From NCBI GenBank assembly GCA_001189495.1, contig CP012068.1, positions 620,001-684,000 of the forward strand: 64,000 nucleotides of DNA. The letters run 5' to 3'. This document shows, one piece after another, positions 52,273-60,718 of the stretch. How positions within the stretch are numbered: the first letter of the stretch is position 1; each line of letters begins with the position of its first letter. The DNA is from Eubacterium sulci ATCC 35585 (GTDB lineage: Bacteria > Bacillota > Clostridia > Peptostreptococcales > Anaerovoracaceae). Below the pieces are notes generated by a model. The model was given only the letters and a program-made list of their open reading frames with translations, made no database searches and was not told the DNA's origin. Position numbers and translations under genes: made by a program.

Positions 52273-52606
52273 TTGTATTTTTTGCAAGATAGGAACGCAC
52301 GATATTCCATCAAATGTGGTATATGAGGACGATAAACTTATCTGCTTCCACGACCTAGAACCACAGGCACCGGTTCACGTTCTCGTAATTCCAAAGAAGC
52401 ATCTTACATCTCTTGATGATGTTTCGGAGGAAGACAAGGAACTTCTCGGGTACATCATGTTCAAGATACATGAAATAGCTGAGAGCCTTGGACTTGAGGG
52501 CGGATATCGTGTAGTTAGCAACAACGGTGAGGATGCCTTCCAGACGGTTAAGCATCTTCATTTCCACGTGCTTGGAAAGAGAAAAATGCTTTGGCCACCA
52601 GGCTAA
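52265..52606 (+). CDS. HIT-family nucleotide-binding protein (HinT)
   Basis: A 113-residue histidine-triad protein: CIFCKIGTHDIPSNVVYEDD at the start, a zinc-like CxxC (CIFC), and the active site HLHFHVLG (H-x-H-x-H). Hint enzymes hydrolyse AMP-lysine or nucleoside phosphoramidates. It overlaps mtaB by 8 bases, with SD aaggagtg inside the mtaB end. Confidence 0.94.
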   Translation: MSDCIFCKIGTHDIPSNVVYEDDKLICFHDLEPQAPVHVLVIPKKHLTSLDDVSEEDKELLGYIMFKIHEIAESLGLEGGYRVVSNNGEDAFQTVKHLHFHVLGKRKMLWPPG

Positions 52607-52706
52607 AAATATTCCTTGCTTGTTTATTGAAAAGATAGTATAATATTTGCGTTACAGTTAAATCTGAACACTGCTGAATTTACGAAGAGGCAGGAGGTGA
52701 TTAGAT

Positions 52707-52886
52707 ATGGCACAGGTAATCGTCAGAGAAAACGAAAGCTTGGAAAGCGCTCTTAAGAGATTCAAGAGACTTTGCGCTAGAGATGGCGTAATGGCTGAGG
52801 TAAGAAAGAGAGAGCACTACGAAAAGCCAAGTGTAAAGAGAAAGAAGAAATCTGAGGCAGCCAGAAAAAAAGCAAGAAAGTATTAA
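52707..52886 (+). CDS. rpsU: 30S ribosomal protein S21
   Basis: A 59-residue basic protein: [20 protein letters not shown] at the start, then the Arg/Lys tail [16 protein letters not shown]. It binds the 30S head near the anti-SD region. It is below the length that automatic ORF lists often keep. The SD aggaggtga is very strong (52692-52700). It lies between HIT and yqeY, as in most clostridia. Confidence 0.95.
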   Translation: MAQVIVRENESLESALKRFKRLCARDGVMAEVRKREHYEKPSVKRKKKSEAARKKARKY

Positions 52887-52910
52887 TATATCGGAAGCGA
52901 AGTGATTTAC

Positions 52911-53357
52911 ATGAATCTAAAAGAGCAACTGATGGCTGATTTCAAGCAGGCCCTCAAGGATCGCGACGAGACAGCCAAAAATACAATTAGTTTGGCTCGT
53001 GCAGCTGTTAAGCAGTACGAGGTAGACAACAGAGAAGAACTTGATGATGCAGGGATCCAAAAATTGCTACAGAAGCAGGTAAAGATGCGTAATGACGCCT
53101 TATCTGACTTTGAGAAGGCAGGTAGACAGGATCTAATCGATGCATATAAGTCCGAAATCGCAGTACTAAAGAAGTATCTACCTGAGCAGCTATCCCCTGA
53201 GAAGATTGCGGAGATCGTAAGAGAGACCGCAGCATCCATGGGAATCGAAGGCGGCAAGGAGAATATGGGTAAGCTCATGGGAGCTGTCATGGGTAAGACT
53301 AAGGGTCTTGCAGATGGCAACGAAGTGCGCAAGCAAGTAATGGCGTTCTTAGGATAG
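52911..53357 (+). CDS. GatB/YqeY domain protein
   Basis: A 148-residue helical protein: LKEQLMADFKQALKDRDETAKNTISLARAAVKQYEVD, then YLPEQLSPEKIAEIV and MGKLMGAVMGKTKGLADGNEV, the YqeY family signature shared with the GatB tail, which binds tRNA in amidotransferases. Stand-alone YqeY has no proven role. A frame from GTG 52902 exists, but the ATG at 52911 has aagtga 5 bases ahead. It follows rpsU by 24 bases, as in related genomes. Confidence 0.9.
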   Translation: MNLKEQLMADFKQALKDRDETAKNTISLARAAVKQYEVDNREELDDAGIQKLLQKQVKMRNDALSDFEKAGRQDLIDAYKSEIAVLKKYLPEQLSPEKIAEIVRETAASMGIEGGKENMGKLMGAVMGKTKGLADGNEVRKQVMAFLG

Positions 53358-53373
53358 AAGTCAAGCAAAGCAG

Positions 53374-53402
53374 GAGAAATTCATTTTGAGTTTCTCTTTT
53401 TT
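53374..53402 (+). terminator. Terminator after the mtaB-yqeY run
   Basis: A 9-bp stem gagaaattc / gagtttctc with a 5-base loop, then TTTTTT. Confidence 0.8.
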
Positions 53403-53421
53403 GTATTTAACAGGAGATAAA

Positions 53422-53913
53422 ATGGAGTATGTAATAGGAATATTGCTATGCGTATTTGGTTATTTTATGATACGCGTAGGAGCGTTTCAGTCAAATAACC
53501 TTAGAGAGTTCAATGAGCTTTTCGAAAATGAGAGAAAGAAGAAAACCGTAAGTGGAACTATCAGGGTTCTTGACATCAGAAAGAGCAGATGGTCATTCGA
53601 ATGTGATATCGAACTTGTATTCAAAACTCCAAAGGGAAGGGAATATCGATATACAGAGACGAAGTTTTCGTCCGGAAGTAGCGCAAGGTTCCTTAGCAAA
53701 TGTAAGGGCAAGGGAGAAATTCCTGTTAGCGTAATTTACAATGGTGAATCTCCGAACCAGCATTATATTGAAGAGTTAAAAGAGGCTAAGACCATGGCAA
53801 ATTCAAGCATTGGTTTTAGAATCATAGGCGTGCTCTTTATTGTAATGGGAGTACTGGTTGCAGGAATGGATTTTATCTCTGATAATATAATGATACATTT
53901 TTCTAGAATGTAA
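53422..53913 (+). CDS. Uncharacterised two-TM membrane protein (DUF3592-like)
   Basis: A 163-residue protein. A TM segment at about 2-22 and another at about 131-154 flank a soluble domain with beta character (GTIRVLDIRKSRWSFECDIELVFKT, REYRYTETKFSSG, GEIPVSVIYNG) that resembles DUF3592 proteins. Function is unknown. The frame opens at 53386, but the ATG at 53422 (SD caggag) matches the hydrophobic start MEYVIGILLCVFG. The LRR gene follows 23 bases later, so they may be co-expressed. Confidence 0.65.
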   Translation: MEYVIGILLCVFGYFMIRVGAFQSNNLREFNELFENERKKKTVSGTIRVLDIRKSRWSFECDIELVFKTPKGREYRYTETKFSSGSSARFLSKCKGKGEIPVSVIYNGESPNQHYIEELKEAKTMANSSIGFRIIGVLFIVMGVLVAGMDFISDNIMIHFSRM

Positions 53914-53936
53914 GGAAGGTCAGTATAGGTGGGTAT

Positions 53937-54995
53937 ATGAGCATTTCATTTTGTGAGGACTACATCTCATTTACAGGTGAGCTTAGCGATAATGATATTA
54001 AGGAACTTGTAAAGGCTGGACAAATTGACCGTATTCAGACAAATATTGAGGCACTTGACAGAGCTACGCTCAAAAAACTAAATGATAAATATTTTGCAAG
54101 CTTTCCTGATGTAGAGCTTCGTATTTACACATGTGGCGACTGCGATATTGACGGTATTTCTTTGATGACTAATCTTAGAAAGCTTAGTGTCGAAACCTCA
54201 GCTTCAATCTTAAACATAGAGGAAATTTATTCGCTAGAAAATCTTAAAAGTCTCAATTTAGAGGCAAAGAGCATAGCTGATAAGGCGTTTTTAGAAAGCT
54301 TGCCTATTGGACTTGAGTCCTTTGGACTAGACCTTGCGAACAAAAGTTTTGATCTAAAAGATATCACGCGTTTTTCGCAGCTTAAGATTCTAAGTCTTCA
54401 TAGGTGTTCTAAGAATGTAGAGTGTGTAGCAGGTCTAAATAAGTTACAGAGACTCAAACTACATGGAATTAGCCTTGAATCATGCGCTTTCATAAACGAA
54501 ATTAAGAGCCTGAGAATGCTGGGGCTTAGTGGAGGAAACACGGAGAATCTCTTTGAACTATATGGAAATGATAGGATAAGCGAGCTTTATCTATTCAAGC
54601 AGACCAAGATGGAGAATCTAGACATACTGGCAAAGCTAACTGAACTCAAGGTTGCTGAAGTGTCACAGATGGCTAGAGTTAAAGAACTACCAGATCTATC
54701 AAAATCAAAACTCGAGCACCTATTCCTTGAAAACATGAAGGGACTTGTAAACTTAGATGGAGTAGAGCATGCACCATGTCTTAAGACAATTACGGAAATG
54801 GTTTGCCCATCACACAGGCTACTTGAGCAGCTTCTTCCGGTGATGAGAAATGAAGTAATAGAAAGATGTGCATTTTTCACGTCAAGCAGCAAGAAAAACC
54901 GAGAATTTGAGGAACTTATTAAGCAAAACGGGAAGCTATGCGAACACAATTTTCAGGAAGTTAGAGCATTGCTTTTCCCTGATGGAAGAATGTAG
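53937..54995 (+). CDS. Leucine-rich-repeat protein
   Basis: A 352-residue protein without signal peptide. From about residue 80 it shows degenerate 22-24-residue repeats of the LRR type (LRKLSVETS, LENLKSLNLEAKS, LKILSLHRC, LQRLKLHGI, LRMLGLSGG, ISELYLFKQ, LEHLFLENM). LRR proteins bind partners on a curved surface. The lack of a signal suggests an intracellular role. The C-terminus is polar and contains two Cys. The partner is unknown; the SD is aggtggg. Confidence 0.75.
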   Translation: MSISFCEDYISFTGELSDNDIKELVKAGQIDRIQTNIEALDRATLKKLNDKYFASFPDVELRIYTCGDCDIDGISLMTNLRKLSVETSASILNIEEIYSLENLKSLNLEAKSIADKAFLESLPIGLESFGLDLANKSFDLKDITRFSQLKILSLHRCSKNVECVAGLNKLQRLKLHGISLESCAFINEIKSLRMLGLSGGNTENLFELYGNDRISELYLFKQTKMENLDILAKLTELKVAEVSQMARVKELPDLSKSKLEHLFLENMKGLVNLDGVEHAPCLKTITEMVCPSHRLLEQLLPVMRNEVIERCAFFTSSSKKNREFEELIKQNGKLCEHNFQEVRALLFPDGRM

Positions 54996-55086
54996 AAAAA
55001 GCCTAGTAATATTTTGAAAAAAAGCGAGCATAATAGCCGAAAAAATGTTATAGTAATGCATATAATATTTTAAGGATGGTACTTTC

Positions 55087-55755
55087 TTGGACAAGTTTGA
55101 CTTAATGAGACAGAGACATTCTGTGAGATTTTATCTTGATAAGGATATCGACTCAGAGCATGTTTTGATAATGCAAAAGGCCATAGATAGATACAACAAA
55201 ATCAGCGGACTAAGGATGCAGTTTATCGAAAATGACGAGAATGCTTTTGACTGCCTAATGGCTAAATATGGCAAGTTTGAAGGTGTGAAGAACTACATCG
55301 CGCTAGTTGGCCCTAAGGCTCCAGACCTAGAATTTAAATGTGGATACTACGGTGAGCATTTAGTGATGATTGCTCAGAGCCTTGGACTAAACACATGCTG
55401 GGTTGGACAGACATTTAAGAAGAGCAAAACAGTATATCATGCAGAGCTCAATGAAAAGCTTGCTGCAGTTATAACCATAGGATATGGTAAGACTCAAGGG
55501 ACGCCGCATAAGAGCAAGAAGCTTAGGTCGGTGAGCGATTATAAGGAGAGCGACCCTGATTGGTACAAAAGAGGCCTAGAAGCGGCCATGCTTGCACCTA
55601 CTGCACTTAATCAGCAGAGGTTCAACATAGTTCATAACGAAAGACGAGTAAAGCTGAGACCAGGAGTCGGTTTCTTTACAAAGATGGATATGGGTATTGT
55701 AAAATACCATTTTGAGCTTGGCGCAGGCAGGGAAAACTTCTACTGGAGTGAATAA
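55087..55755 (+). CDS. Nitroreductase-family flavoprotein (TM1586-like)
   Basis: A 222-residue FMN protein: MDKFDLMRQRHSVRFYLD holds the R-(R/H)-S-(V/I)-R phosphate-contact motif, then YYGEHLVMIAQSLGLNTCWVG and a second half LEAAMLAPTALNQQRF, typical of the tandem TM1586-like nitroreductases. It probably reduces nitro compounds or quinones with NAD(P)H; the physiological substrate is unknown. The start is TTG with SD aaggat 9 bases ahead; the first ATG (55105) would cut off part of the FMN motif. A terminator follows. Confidence 0.83.
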   Translation: MDKFDLMRQRHSVRFYLDKDIDSEHVLIMQKAIDRYNKISGLRMQFIENDENAFDCLMAKYGKFEGVKNYIALVGPKAPDLEFKCGYYGEHLVMIAQSLGLNTCWVGQTFKKSKTVYHAELNEKLAAVITIGYGKTQGTPHKSKKLRSVSDYKESDPDWYKRGLEAAMLAPTALNQQRFNIVHNERRVKLRPGVGFFTKMDMGIVKYHFELGAGRENFYWSE

Positions 55756-55760
55756 ACCTT

Positions 55761-55788
55761 AGGTATAGCAGCGCTATACCTTTATTTT
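55761..55788 (+). terminator. Terminator just before the Ca2+ ATPase gene
   Basis: A 9-bp stem aggtatagc / gctatacct with a 3-base loop, then ttattttaa. It ends only 18 bases before the ATPase start, so that gene depends on read-through or on an unseen promoter. Confidence 0.8.
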
Positions 55789-55806
55789 AAATAAAGAGAG
55801 GATATT

Positions 55807-58443
55807 ATGGGAAAAGAATACCTACATGATCCGAGGAAGGTCCTAGAGGATCTTAATACCGGAGAGAGCGGGCTTACATCTGAGGAGGTCGCAAGAAGAC
55901 AGGCTCAATATGGAGCAAATAAACTTGCAGAGGGGAATAAGAAGACTAAGCTACAGAGATTTTTGGAGCAGCTGAAGGACCCTATGTTAATCATGCTGAT
56001 TATAGCAGCAGGTGTTTCAGCAGTTACAAACATCATTTCTGGCGAATCGATGGTAGAGGTTTTCATCATCATCGTAGTAGTTCTTATTAACGCTATACTT
56101 GGAGTTCTTCAAGAGAGCAAGGCTGAGGAAGCCATAGAGGCCCTGCAGACTATGACTGCAGCAACCTGCAAGGTTATCAGAGATGGTAAGCAGCAGGTTA
56201 TACCTAGTGCAGAGCTAGTGCCTGGTGACATAGTCGTTCTCGAAGCAGGCGATGCCGTACCAGCAGATGGAAGACTAATAAGTGCAGCGAGCCTAAAGAT
56301 TGAAGAATCTGCGCTCACAGGGGAGAGCGTGCCAGTAAATAAGCTGATTGATATCCTAAACCTCAGCGATGGCAAGGATGTTCCTCTAGGAGATAGAGTG
56401 AACATGTGCTACATGGGTTCAACTGTTGTGTATGGACGCGGAATTGCAGTAATAACAGCAACTGGTATGGATACAGAGATGGGCAAGATCGCAGATGCCC
56501 TGAACCAGACACAGGAAGAGCTTACTCCACTTCAGATTAAACTTAACGAGCTTGGTAAGAAGCTTTCGTATTTAGTTCTTTTGATATGTGTATTCATATT
56601 TGTTTTTGATTTATTCGTATCAAAGGATATGAGCCTTAAATCGATACTAGAAATATTTATGGTAGCTGTATCGCTTGCGGTTGCAGCAATACCAGAGGGA
56701 CTAGCTACAGTAGTTACAGTAGTTTTGTCAATTGGCGTAACCAAGATGTCCAAAGAGAATGCTGTTGTTAGAAGGCTGACAGCAGTAGAAACCCTAGGAT
56801 GTACTCAGATTATCTGCTCAGATAAGACAGGAACGCTTACACAGAACAAGATGACTGTAACAGAGCATGTGGGTGATGGCAGGCAGATAGCTACTGCTAT
56901 GGCTTTGTGCTGCGATGCAGTCCTTAACGATAAGGATGAAGCAGAAGGCGAGCCTACAGAGGCTGCACTTGTGAACTTTGCTGTAAAGCAAGGACTTAAG
57001 AAATACGAGCTAGAGATAGCATATCCTAGAGTGAACGAGTGCCCATTTGATTCATCAAGAAAGATGATGAGTACAATTCATAAGACTGAAGAGGGCTTTG
57101 TTCAGTTCACCAAGGGTGCGCCTGATGTGATCTTGAGCAGGTGCACAAGCTATTTTGATGGCGAAAAAGAAGTTCCGTTCACAGATGAGCTAAAGGCTAA
57201 GTTCCTAGCGGATAACAAGGCGATGGCTGATAAGGCACTCAGAGTGCTTGCAGTATCAAAGAGAGACTGGAGCGAAAATCCTGAGAATAACAGTTCAGAA
57301 AACCTAGAACACGACCTTTGTCTAATTGGACTTACGGGTATGATCGATCCGATAAGACCAGAGGTTAAGGATGCGATAGTAGAGTGCCGCAAGGCTGGCA
57401 TAAGACCTATAATGATAACTGGTGACCACAAGGATACTGCGGTTGCTATTGCCAAGGACCTTGGAATAATCGAAGATGCTTCGGCTGCAATAACTGGTGC
57501 ACAGCTTGACGAAATAAGCGATGAGGATTTTGAAAGCAGAGTAGTTGAGTTTTCGGTTTATGCGAGAGTTCAGCCAGAGCATAAGGTTAGAATAGTAAGT
57601 GCTTGGAAGAAGCGTGGTGCTATAACAGCTATGACAGGTGATGGCGTTAACGATGCTCCATCAATTAAGACTGCTGACATAGGAATTGGCATGGGAATCA
57701 CAGGTACTGATGTAACAAAGAACGTATCAGACATGATCCTTGCAGACGATAACTTTGCAACAATCGTAAATGCAGTAGAAGAGGGAAGAAGAATCTACGA
57801 TAATATTCGTAAGGCTATACAGTTCCTTTTGAGCTCCAACATGAGTGAGGTTTTAGGTATATTCTTTGCAACCCTGCTTGGATTTACGCTTCTAAAGCCT
57901 GTACATCTTCTATTCATCAATCTGATTACAGATGCCTTCCCAGCTCTTGCCCTAGGACTAGAGAAGGAAGAGCCTGATACGATGAGAAGACCACCAAGAG
58001 ATTCCAAGGATTCTATCTTTGCTGGGGGAATGGTCTTTGATATAGTTTATCAGGGACTGATGATAACAGTGCTTACAATAGCATCATATATTATCGGACA
58101 CTCAATGGAGGTCGGCTACTTCGAAATGCCAAAGGGACTTTCACCGGATGGAATGACCATGGCCTTCATGACGATGAACATGTGCGAGATATTCCAAAGT
58201 CTCAACATGCGCTCGCAGAGGGCAAGTATCTTTAGACTAAATTACCAGAACAAGGCACTATTTGGCACAATGGTTATGAGCCTTGTATTTGTAACTTTAG
58301 TAATCGAGGTTCCTTTCATTGCTAATATGTTTGGCTTTACATCGGTAAGTCTTACAGAATACGCTATCGCACTTGGACTTTCAGTACTTGTAATTCCAAT
58401 TGTAGAGTGCATCAAATTCGTGCAGAGACGCTTAAGAGGATAA
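55807..58443 (+). CDS. P-type cation-transporting ATPase, Ca2+ type
   Basis: An 878-residue P2-type ATPase. The N-terminal cation-ATPase domain leads to about ten TM segments. Catalytic features are the phosphorylation site DKTGTLTQNK (Asp about 339), PEGL in TM4 (AVAAIPEGLATVV, about 296), TGES in TALTGES-type form (ALTGESVPVN), KGAPD and GDGVNDAPSIKTADIGIGMG. The TM6 motif NLITDAFPALALGLE has the Asn and Asp that bind Ca2+ in SERCA/PMCA types. It exports Ca2+, or Mn2+, from the cytosol. Two small related membrane proteins follow immediately. Confidence 0.9.
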   Translation: MGKEYLHDPRKVLEDLNTGESGLTSEEVARRQAQYGANKLAEGNKKTKLQRFLEQLKDPMLIMLIIAAGVSAVTNIISGESMVEVFIIIVVVLINAILGVLQESKAEEAIEALQTMTAATCKVIRDGKQQVIPSAELVPGDIVVLEAGDAVPADGRLISAASLKIEESALTGESVPVNKLIDILNLSDGKDVPLGDRVNMCYMGSTVVYGRGIAVITATGMDTEMGKIADALNQTQEELTPLQIKLNELGKKLSYLVLLICVFIFVFDLFVSKDMSLKSILEIFMVAVSLAVAAIPEGLATVVTVVLSIGVTKMSKENAVVRRLTAVETLGCTQIICSDKTGTLTQNKMTVTEHVGDGRQIATAMALCCDAVLNDKDEAEGEPTEAALVNFAVKQGLKKYELEIAYPRVNECPFDSSRKMMSTIHKTEEGFVQFTKGAPDVILSRCTSYFDGEKEVPFTDELKAKFLADNKAMADKALRVLAVSKRDWSENPENNSSENLEHDLCLIGLTGMIDPIRPEVKDAIVECRKAGIRPIMITGDHKDTAVAIAKDLGIIEDASAAITGAQLDEISDEDFESRVVEFSVYARVQPEHKVRIVSAWKKRGAITAMTGDGVNDAPSIKTADIGIGMGITGTDVTKNVSDMILADDNFATIVNAVEEGRRIYDNIRKAIQFLLSSNMSEVLGIFFATLLGFTLLKPVHLLFINLITDAFPALALGLEKEEPDTMRRPPRDSKDSIFAGGMVFDIVYQGLMITVLTIASYIIGHSMEVGYFEMPKGLSPDGMTMAFMTMNMCEIFQSLNMRSQRASIFRLNYQNKALFGTMVMSLVFVTLVIEVPFIANMFGFTSVSLTEYAIALGLSVLVIPIVECIKFVQRRLRG

Positions 58444-58445
58444 AT

Positions 58446-58712
58446 ATGGCTGAAATATATTTATTGACATTTCCGTATAAACGATTAGTAATCAATGTGA
58501 TTTCGCTCATTGTCGGACTAGTTTTAAGGCATTTATGTATCAAATATGGTATATTTAAAATGGGGCGGGAAGTACCTAGTGTGACAATAAATAAATTGAC
58601 AAAGCTATTTGTAGTTCTTGTCAAATTTGATATCATAGGAAACGCTATAGCCATAATTCTGCAACTGGCTATCTACGGAGTGTTTGCAATGAAAGGGCTA
58701 GTCGCTTTCTAG
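58446..58712 (+). CDS. Small membrane protein A behind the Ca2+ ATPase
   Basis: An 88-residue protein with TM segments at about 12-31 and 54-84. The ATG at 58446 lies 2 bases after the ATPase stop, so it is almost certainly co-translated; a longer frame from 58407 runs inside the ATPase gene. The conserved part LIVGLVLRHLCIKYGIF...VKFDIIGNAIAIIL...AMKG..AF is shared with the next protein. I do not recognise a known family. A role as accessory or regulatory subunit of the pump is inference from position only. Confidence 0.72.
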   Translation: MAEIYLLTFPYKRLVINVISLIVGLVLRHLCIKYGIFKMGREVPSVTINKLTKLFVVLVKFDIIGNAIAIILQLAIYGVFAMKGLVAF

Positions 58713-58730
58713 TTTTTTAAGGAGGGTAAT

Positions 58731-59048
58731 ATGGGCGCAGTATTCTTTTTGATGCTTTGGCCACTGCTACTAGTATCGGGATTGTTTTATGTGATTTTGC
58801 CATTCATTCCGTATATTGTTATGGCAACATCGCTATTTTGGCTATTAATTGGCCTGCTCCTAAGATACATATTTATCAAGCATAATGTATATGACACGGG
58901 GCTAAACGATGAGCGTAAGCCCGTAAATGTCCTAACCGAGATACTTATATGGGTAGTCAGAATCGATATAGTAGTAAATATCATTTTGATTGCTGGCGCA
59001 GTAGCTGCAGCAATAATCTTTGCAACAAAAGGCATTACGATTTTCTAG
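58731..59048 (+). CDS. Small membrane protein B, paralogue of A
   Basis: A 105-residue protein with TM segments at about 6-24, 30-50 and 73-97. It shares with its neighbour the patterns LLIGLLLRYIFIKHNVY, VVRIDIVVNIILIAG and ATKGITIF, showing that the two arose by tandem duplication. It adds an N-terminal TM segment and a charged loop (NDERKPVN). The SD ggagg is before the ATG. Family unknown. Confidence 0.72.
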   Translation: MGAVFFLMLWPLLLVSGLFYVILPFIPYIVMATSLFWLLIGLLLRYIFIKHNVYDTGLNDERKPVNVLTEILIWVVRIDIVVNIILIAGAVAAAIIFATKGITIF

Positions 59049-59108
59049 CGTGTATTGAATCAGTGATAAAGTGCGAGAGAAAGAGCTGTTAACTAAGTCA
59101 CAGGCTGG

Positions 59109-59137
59109 TGGACAAAGCATGCGCACTATGATATAAT
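59109..59137 (+). promoter_or_regulatory. Promoter of the thiamine operon
   Basis: TGGACA (59109-59114) and a perfect TATAAT (59132-59137) with a 17-base spacer. Predicted start near 59144, about 15 bases before the riboswitch. Confidence 0.8.
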
Positions 59138-59158
59138 TTTTACAAGTAAATATAAAGA

Positions 59159-59290
59159 ATCAAGGGGAGCGGAATTGCTGAGAGTTAGCGCTGAGATGCG
59201 TTAAGACCCTAAACCTGATTGGATAATGCCAGCGTAGGGATGTATTTTGACGAGTAGTATCCAGAGGGGTGCTACTCTTTTTCTTTTTTA
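59159..59290 (+). ncRNA. TPP riboswitch (THI element) with terminator
   Basis: The aptamer (59159-59243) carries the conserved blocks ggggagc, gctgaga, gaccct, acctgat and ggataatgccagcgtaggga. The expression platform is an intrinsic terminator: 11-bp stem gagtagtatcc / gggtgctactc with an agag loop (59252-59277), then tttttctttttt. Thiamine pyrophosphate binding should end transcription before thiM. It therefore governs thiM-thiE-thiW-thiD-thiC. Confidence 0.97.
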
Positions 59291-59306
59291 GACCGTGGAG
59301 GTAGAG

Positions 59307-60074
59307 ATGGACAAAAAAGAGCCTCTAGTTCACATAATCACAAACAGCGTGACCATAAACGATACGGTAAACCTTGTGCTTGCAGCAGGTGGAGCAGCCA
59401 TATGTGCAGATTCACCGAGGGAAGTGGCTGAAGTCGTATCGCTTTGCGATGCGCTGATGATAAATATAGGGACGCCTAGTGAGAAGAAGCTTACAGCCAT
59501 GCTGATTGCAGGAAGAAGGGCAAACGAGATGGGAATACCCGTCGTGCTCGATCCTGTCGGTGCTGGTGCATCGGGGTTTCGCAGGCAGATTCTGGGAGAG
59601 CTACTTGAGGATGTGAGCTTTGACTGCATCAGAGGAAATAAGTCAGAGATAGCAGCACTTCTTGGCATTCCGTTTAGATCAAAGGGGGTAGAAACCGTAA
59701 GTCTTGAGCTTGCAGATGAAGCAGTTCACGGACTTGCCGAAAAAACAGGCTCAGTAATTCTCATGACTGGCGAAAGCGATTTAGTCTTTGACGAGAGCGA
59801 AAAGTTTGAGATATGTGGCGGAAGTCCTTTGATGAAAAAGCTCACAGGAAGTGGCTGCATGTATAGCGCATTTATTGCCACAAGACTTGCAGAGCACAAG
59901 GATGAGCCAGCGGTCAAGGTCGTGAGAAAGGCAGCAGCTGACTATAAGCTAAATACTGTCAAGGCGATAAAGCTTATGAAGGAGCGAGGCGCTCTTGGAA
60001 CAGCAAGTTTTAGGCAGTGTCTGATAGATGCGATGAGCATAGCTACACTAGGGGAGATATTTGATGAAATTTAA
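59307..60074 (+). CDS. thiM: Hydroxyethylthiazole kinase
   Basis: A 255-residue ribokinase-like enzyme: VHIITNSVTINDTVNLVLAAGG at the start, VLDPVGAGASGFR and the anion hole GSGCMYSAFIA with the catalytic Cys. It phosphorylates 4-methyl-5-(2-hydroxyethyl)thiazole from salvage. GTG 59295 is in frame, but it overlaps the SD (ggaggt); the ATG at 59307 is the start. The end overlaps thiE by 11 bases. Confidence 0.95.
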   Translation: MDKKEPLVHIITNSVTINDTVNLVLAAGGAAICADSPREVAEVVSLCDALMINIGTPSEKKLTAMLIAGRRANEMGIPVVLDPVGAGASGFRRQILGELLEDVSFDCIRGNKSEIAALLGIPFRSKGVETVSLELADEAVHGLAEKTGSVILMTGESDLVFDESEKFEICGGSPLMKKLTGSGCMYSAFIATRLAEHKDEPAVKVVRKAAADYKLNTVKAIKLMKERGALGTASFRQCLIDAMSIATLGEIFDEI

Positions 60075-60705
60075 TAAGGAAGATCTGTTAGTCTACGCCA
60101 TAACGGATGAAGTTAGGCGAAGCGAAGAAGCGTGGGGGAAAATCCTAATTCCTATGTTTGAAGCAGGTATAAGGATACTCCAGCTAAGAGAAAAACATGC
60201 ATCGCGAGATGAATTTGTGAGCCTAGCGAGAAAGCTTGCTGAGATATGCCATGAGCACGGAGCAAAGCTCATAGTAAACGACGATGCGAGAACCTGCATA
60301 GAGGCGGGTGCAGATGGTGTTCACCTCGGTCAGGATGATATGCCTATAACTGATGCGAGAAGGCTTCTTGGAGATGACTACATAATCGGTGCGACAGCGC
60401 ATAACCTAGCTGAAGCAAAGAGGGCTTGCGAGGAGGGTGCTGACTATGTTGGAGTCGGCGCAGCCTTTGGCTCAAGCTCCAAGCTAGATGCAAGGCCAAT
60501 AGAGCTAGATGAGTATAAGAGAATAAGCGACAATATTTCGATTCCTATGGTAGCCATAGGCGGGATAAATCTAGAGAATATGGATAAGCTTTCTGACTCA
60601 GGAGCGGACGGCGTTGCTGTTATATCGGCTCTATTTGCAAAGGAAGATGTTAGGGCGGCTGCGGATGCTTTGATGACTAAGAGCAGAAGCCTATTTGGAA
60701 ATTAA
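60064..60705 (+). CDS. thiE: Thiamine-phosphate synthase
   Basis: A 213-residue TIM-barrel enzyme: LVYAITDEV, ILQLREKHASRDEF, LIVNDDARTCIEAGADGVHLGQDD and AIGGINLENM. It joins HMP-pyrophosphate and thiazole phosphate to thiamine phosphate. The ATG at 60064 follows the SD ggggag 8 bases later; an in-frame TTG at 60061 is unneeded. It overlaps thiM. Confidence 0.95.
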   Translation: MKFNKEDLLVYAITDEVRRSEEAWGKILIPMFEAGIRILQLREKHASRDEFVSLARKLAEICHEHGAKLIVNDDARTCIEAGADGVHLGQDDMPITDARRLLGDDYIIGATAHNLAEAKRACEEGADYVGVGAAFGSSSKLDARPIELDEYKRISDNISIPMVAIGGINLENMDKLSDSGADGVAVISALFAKEDVRAAADALMTKSRSLFGN

Positions 60706-60718
60706 GAAAGGTGAACTT

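Noticed and set aside
51781-52287. 168-codon minus-strand frame inside mtaB
   Set aside because: Antisense to the radical-SAM coding region, no signals.
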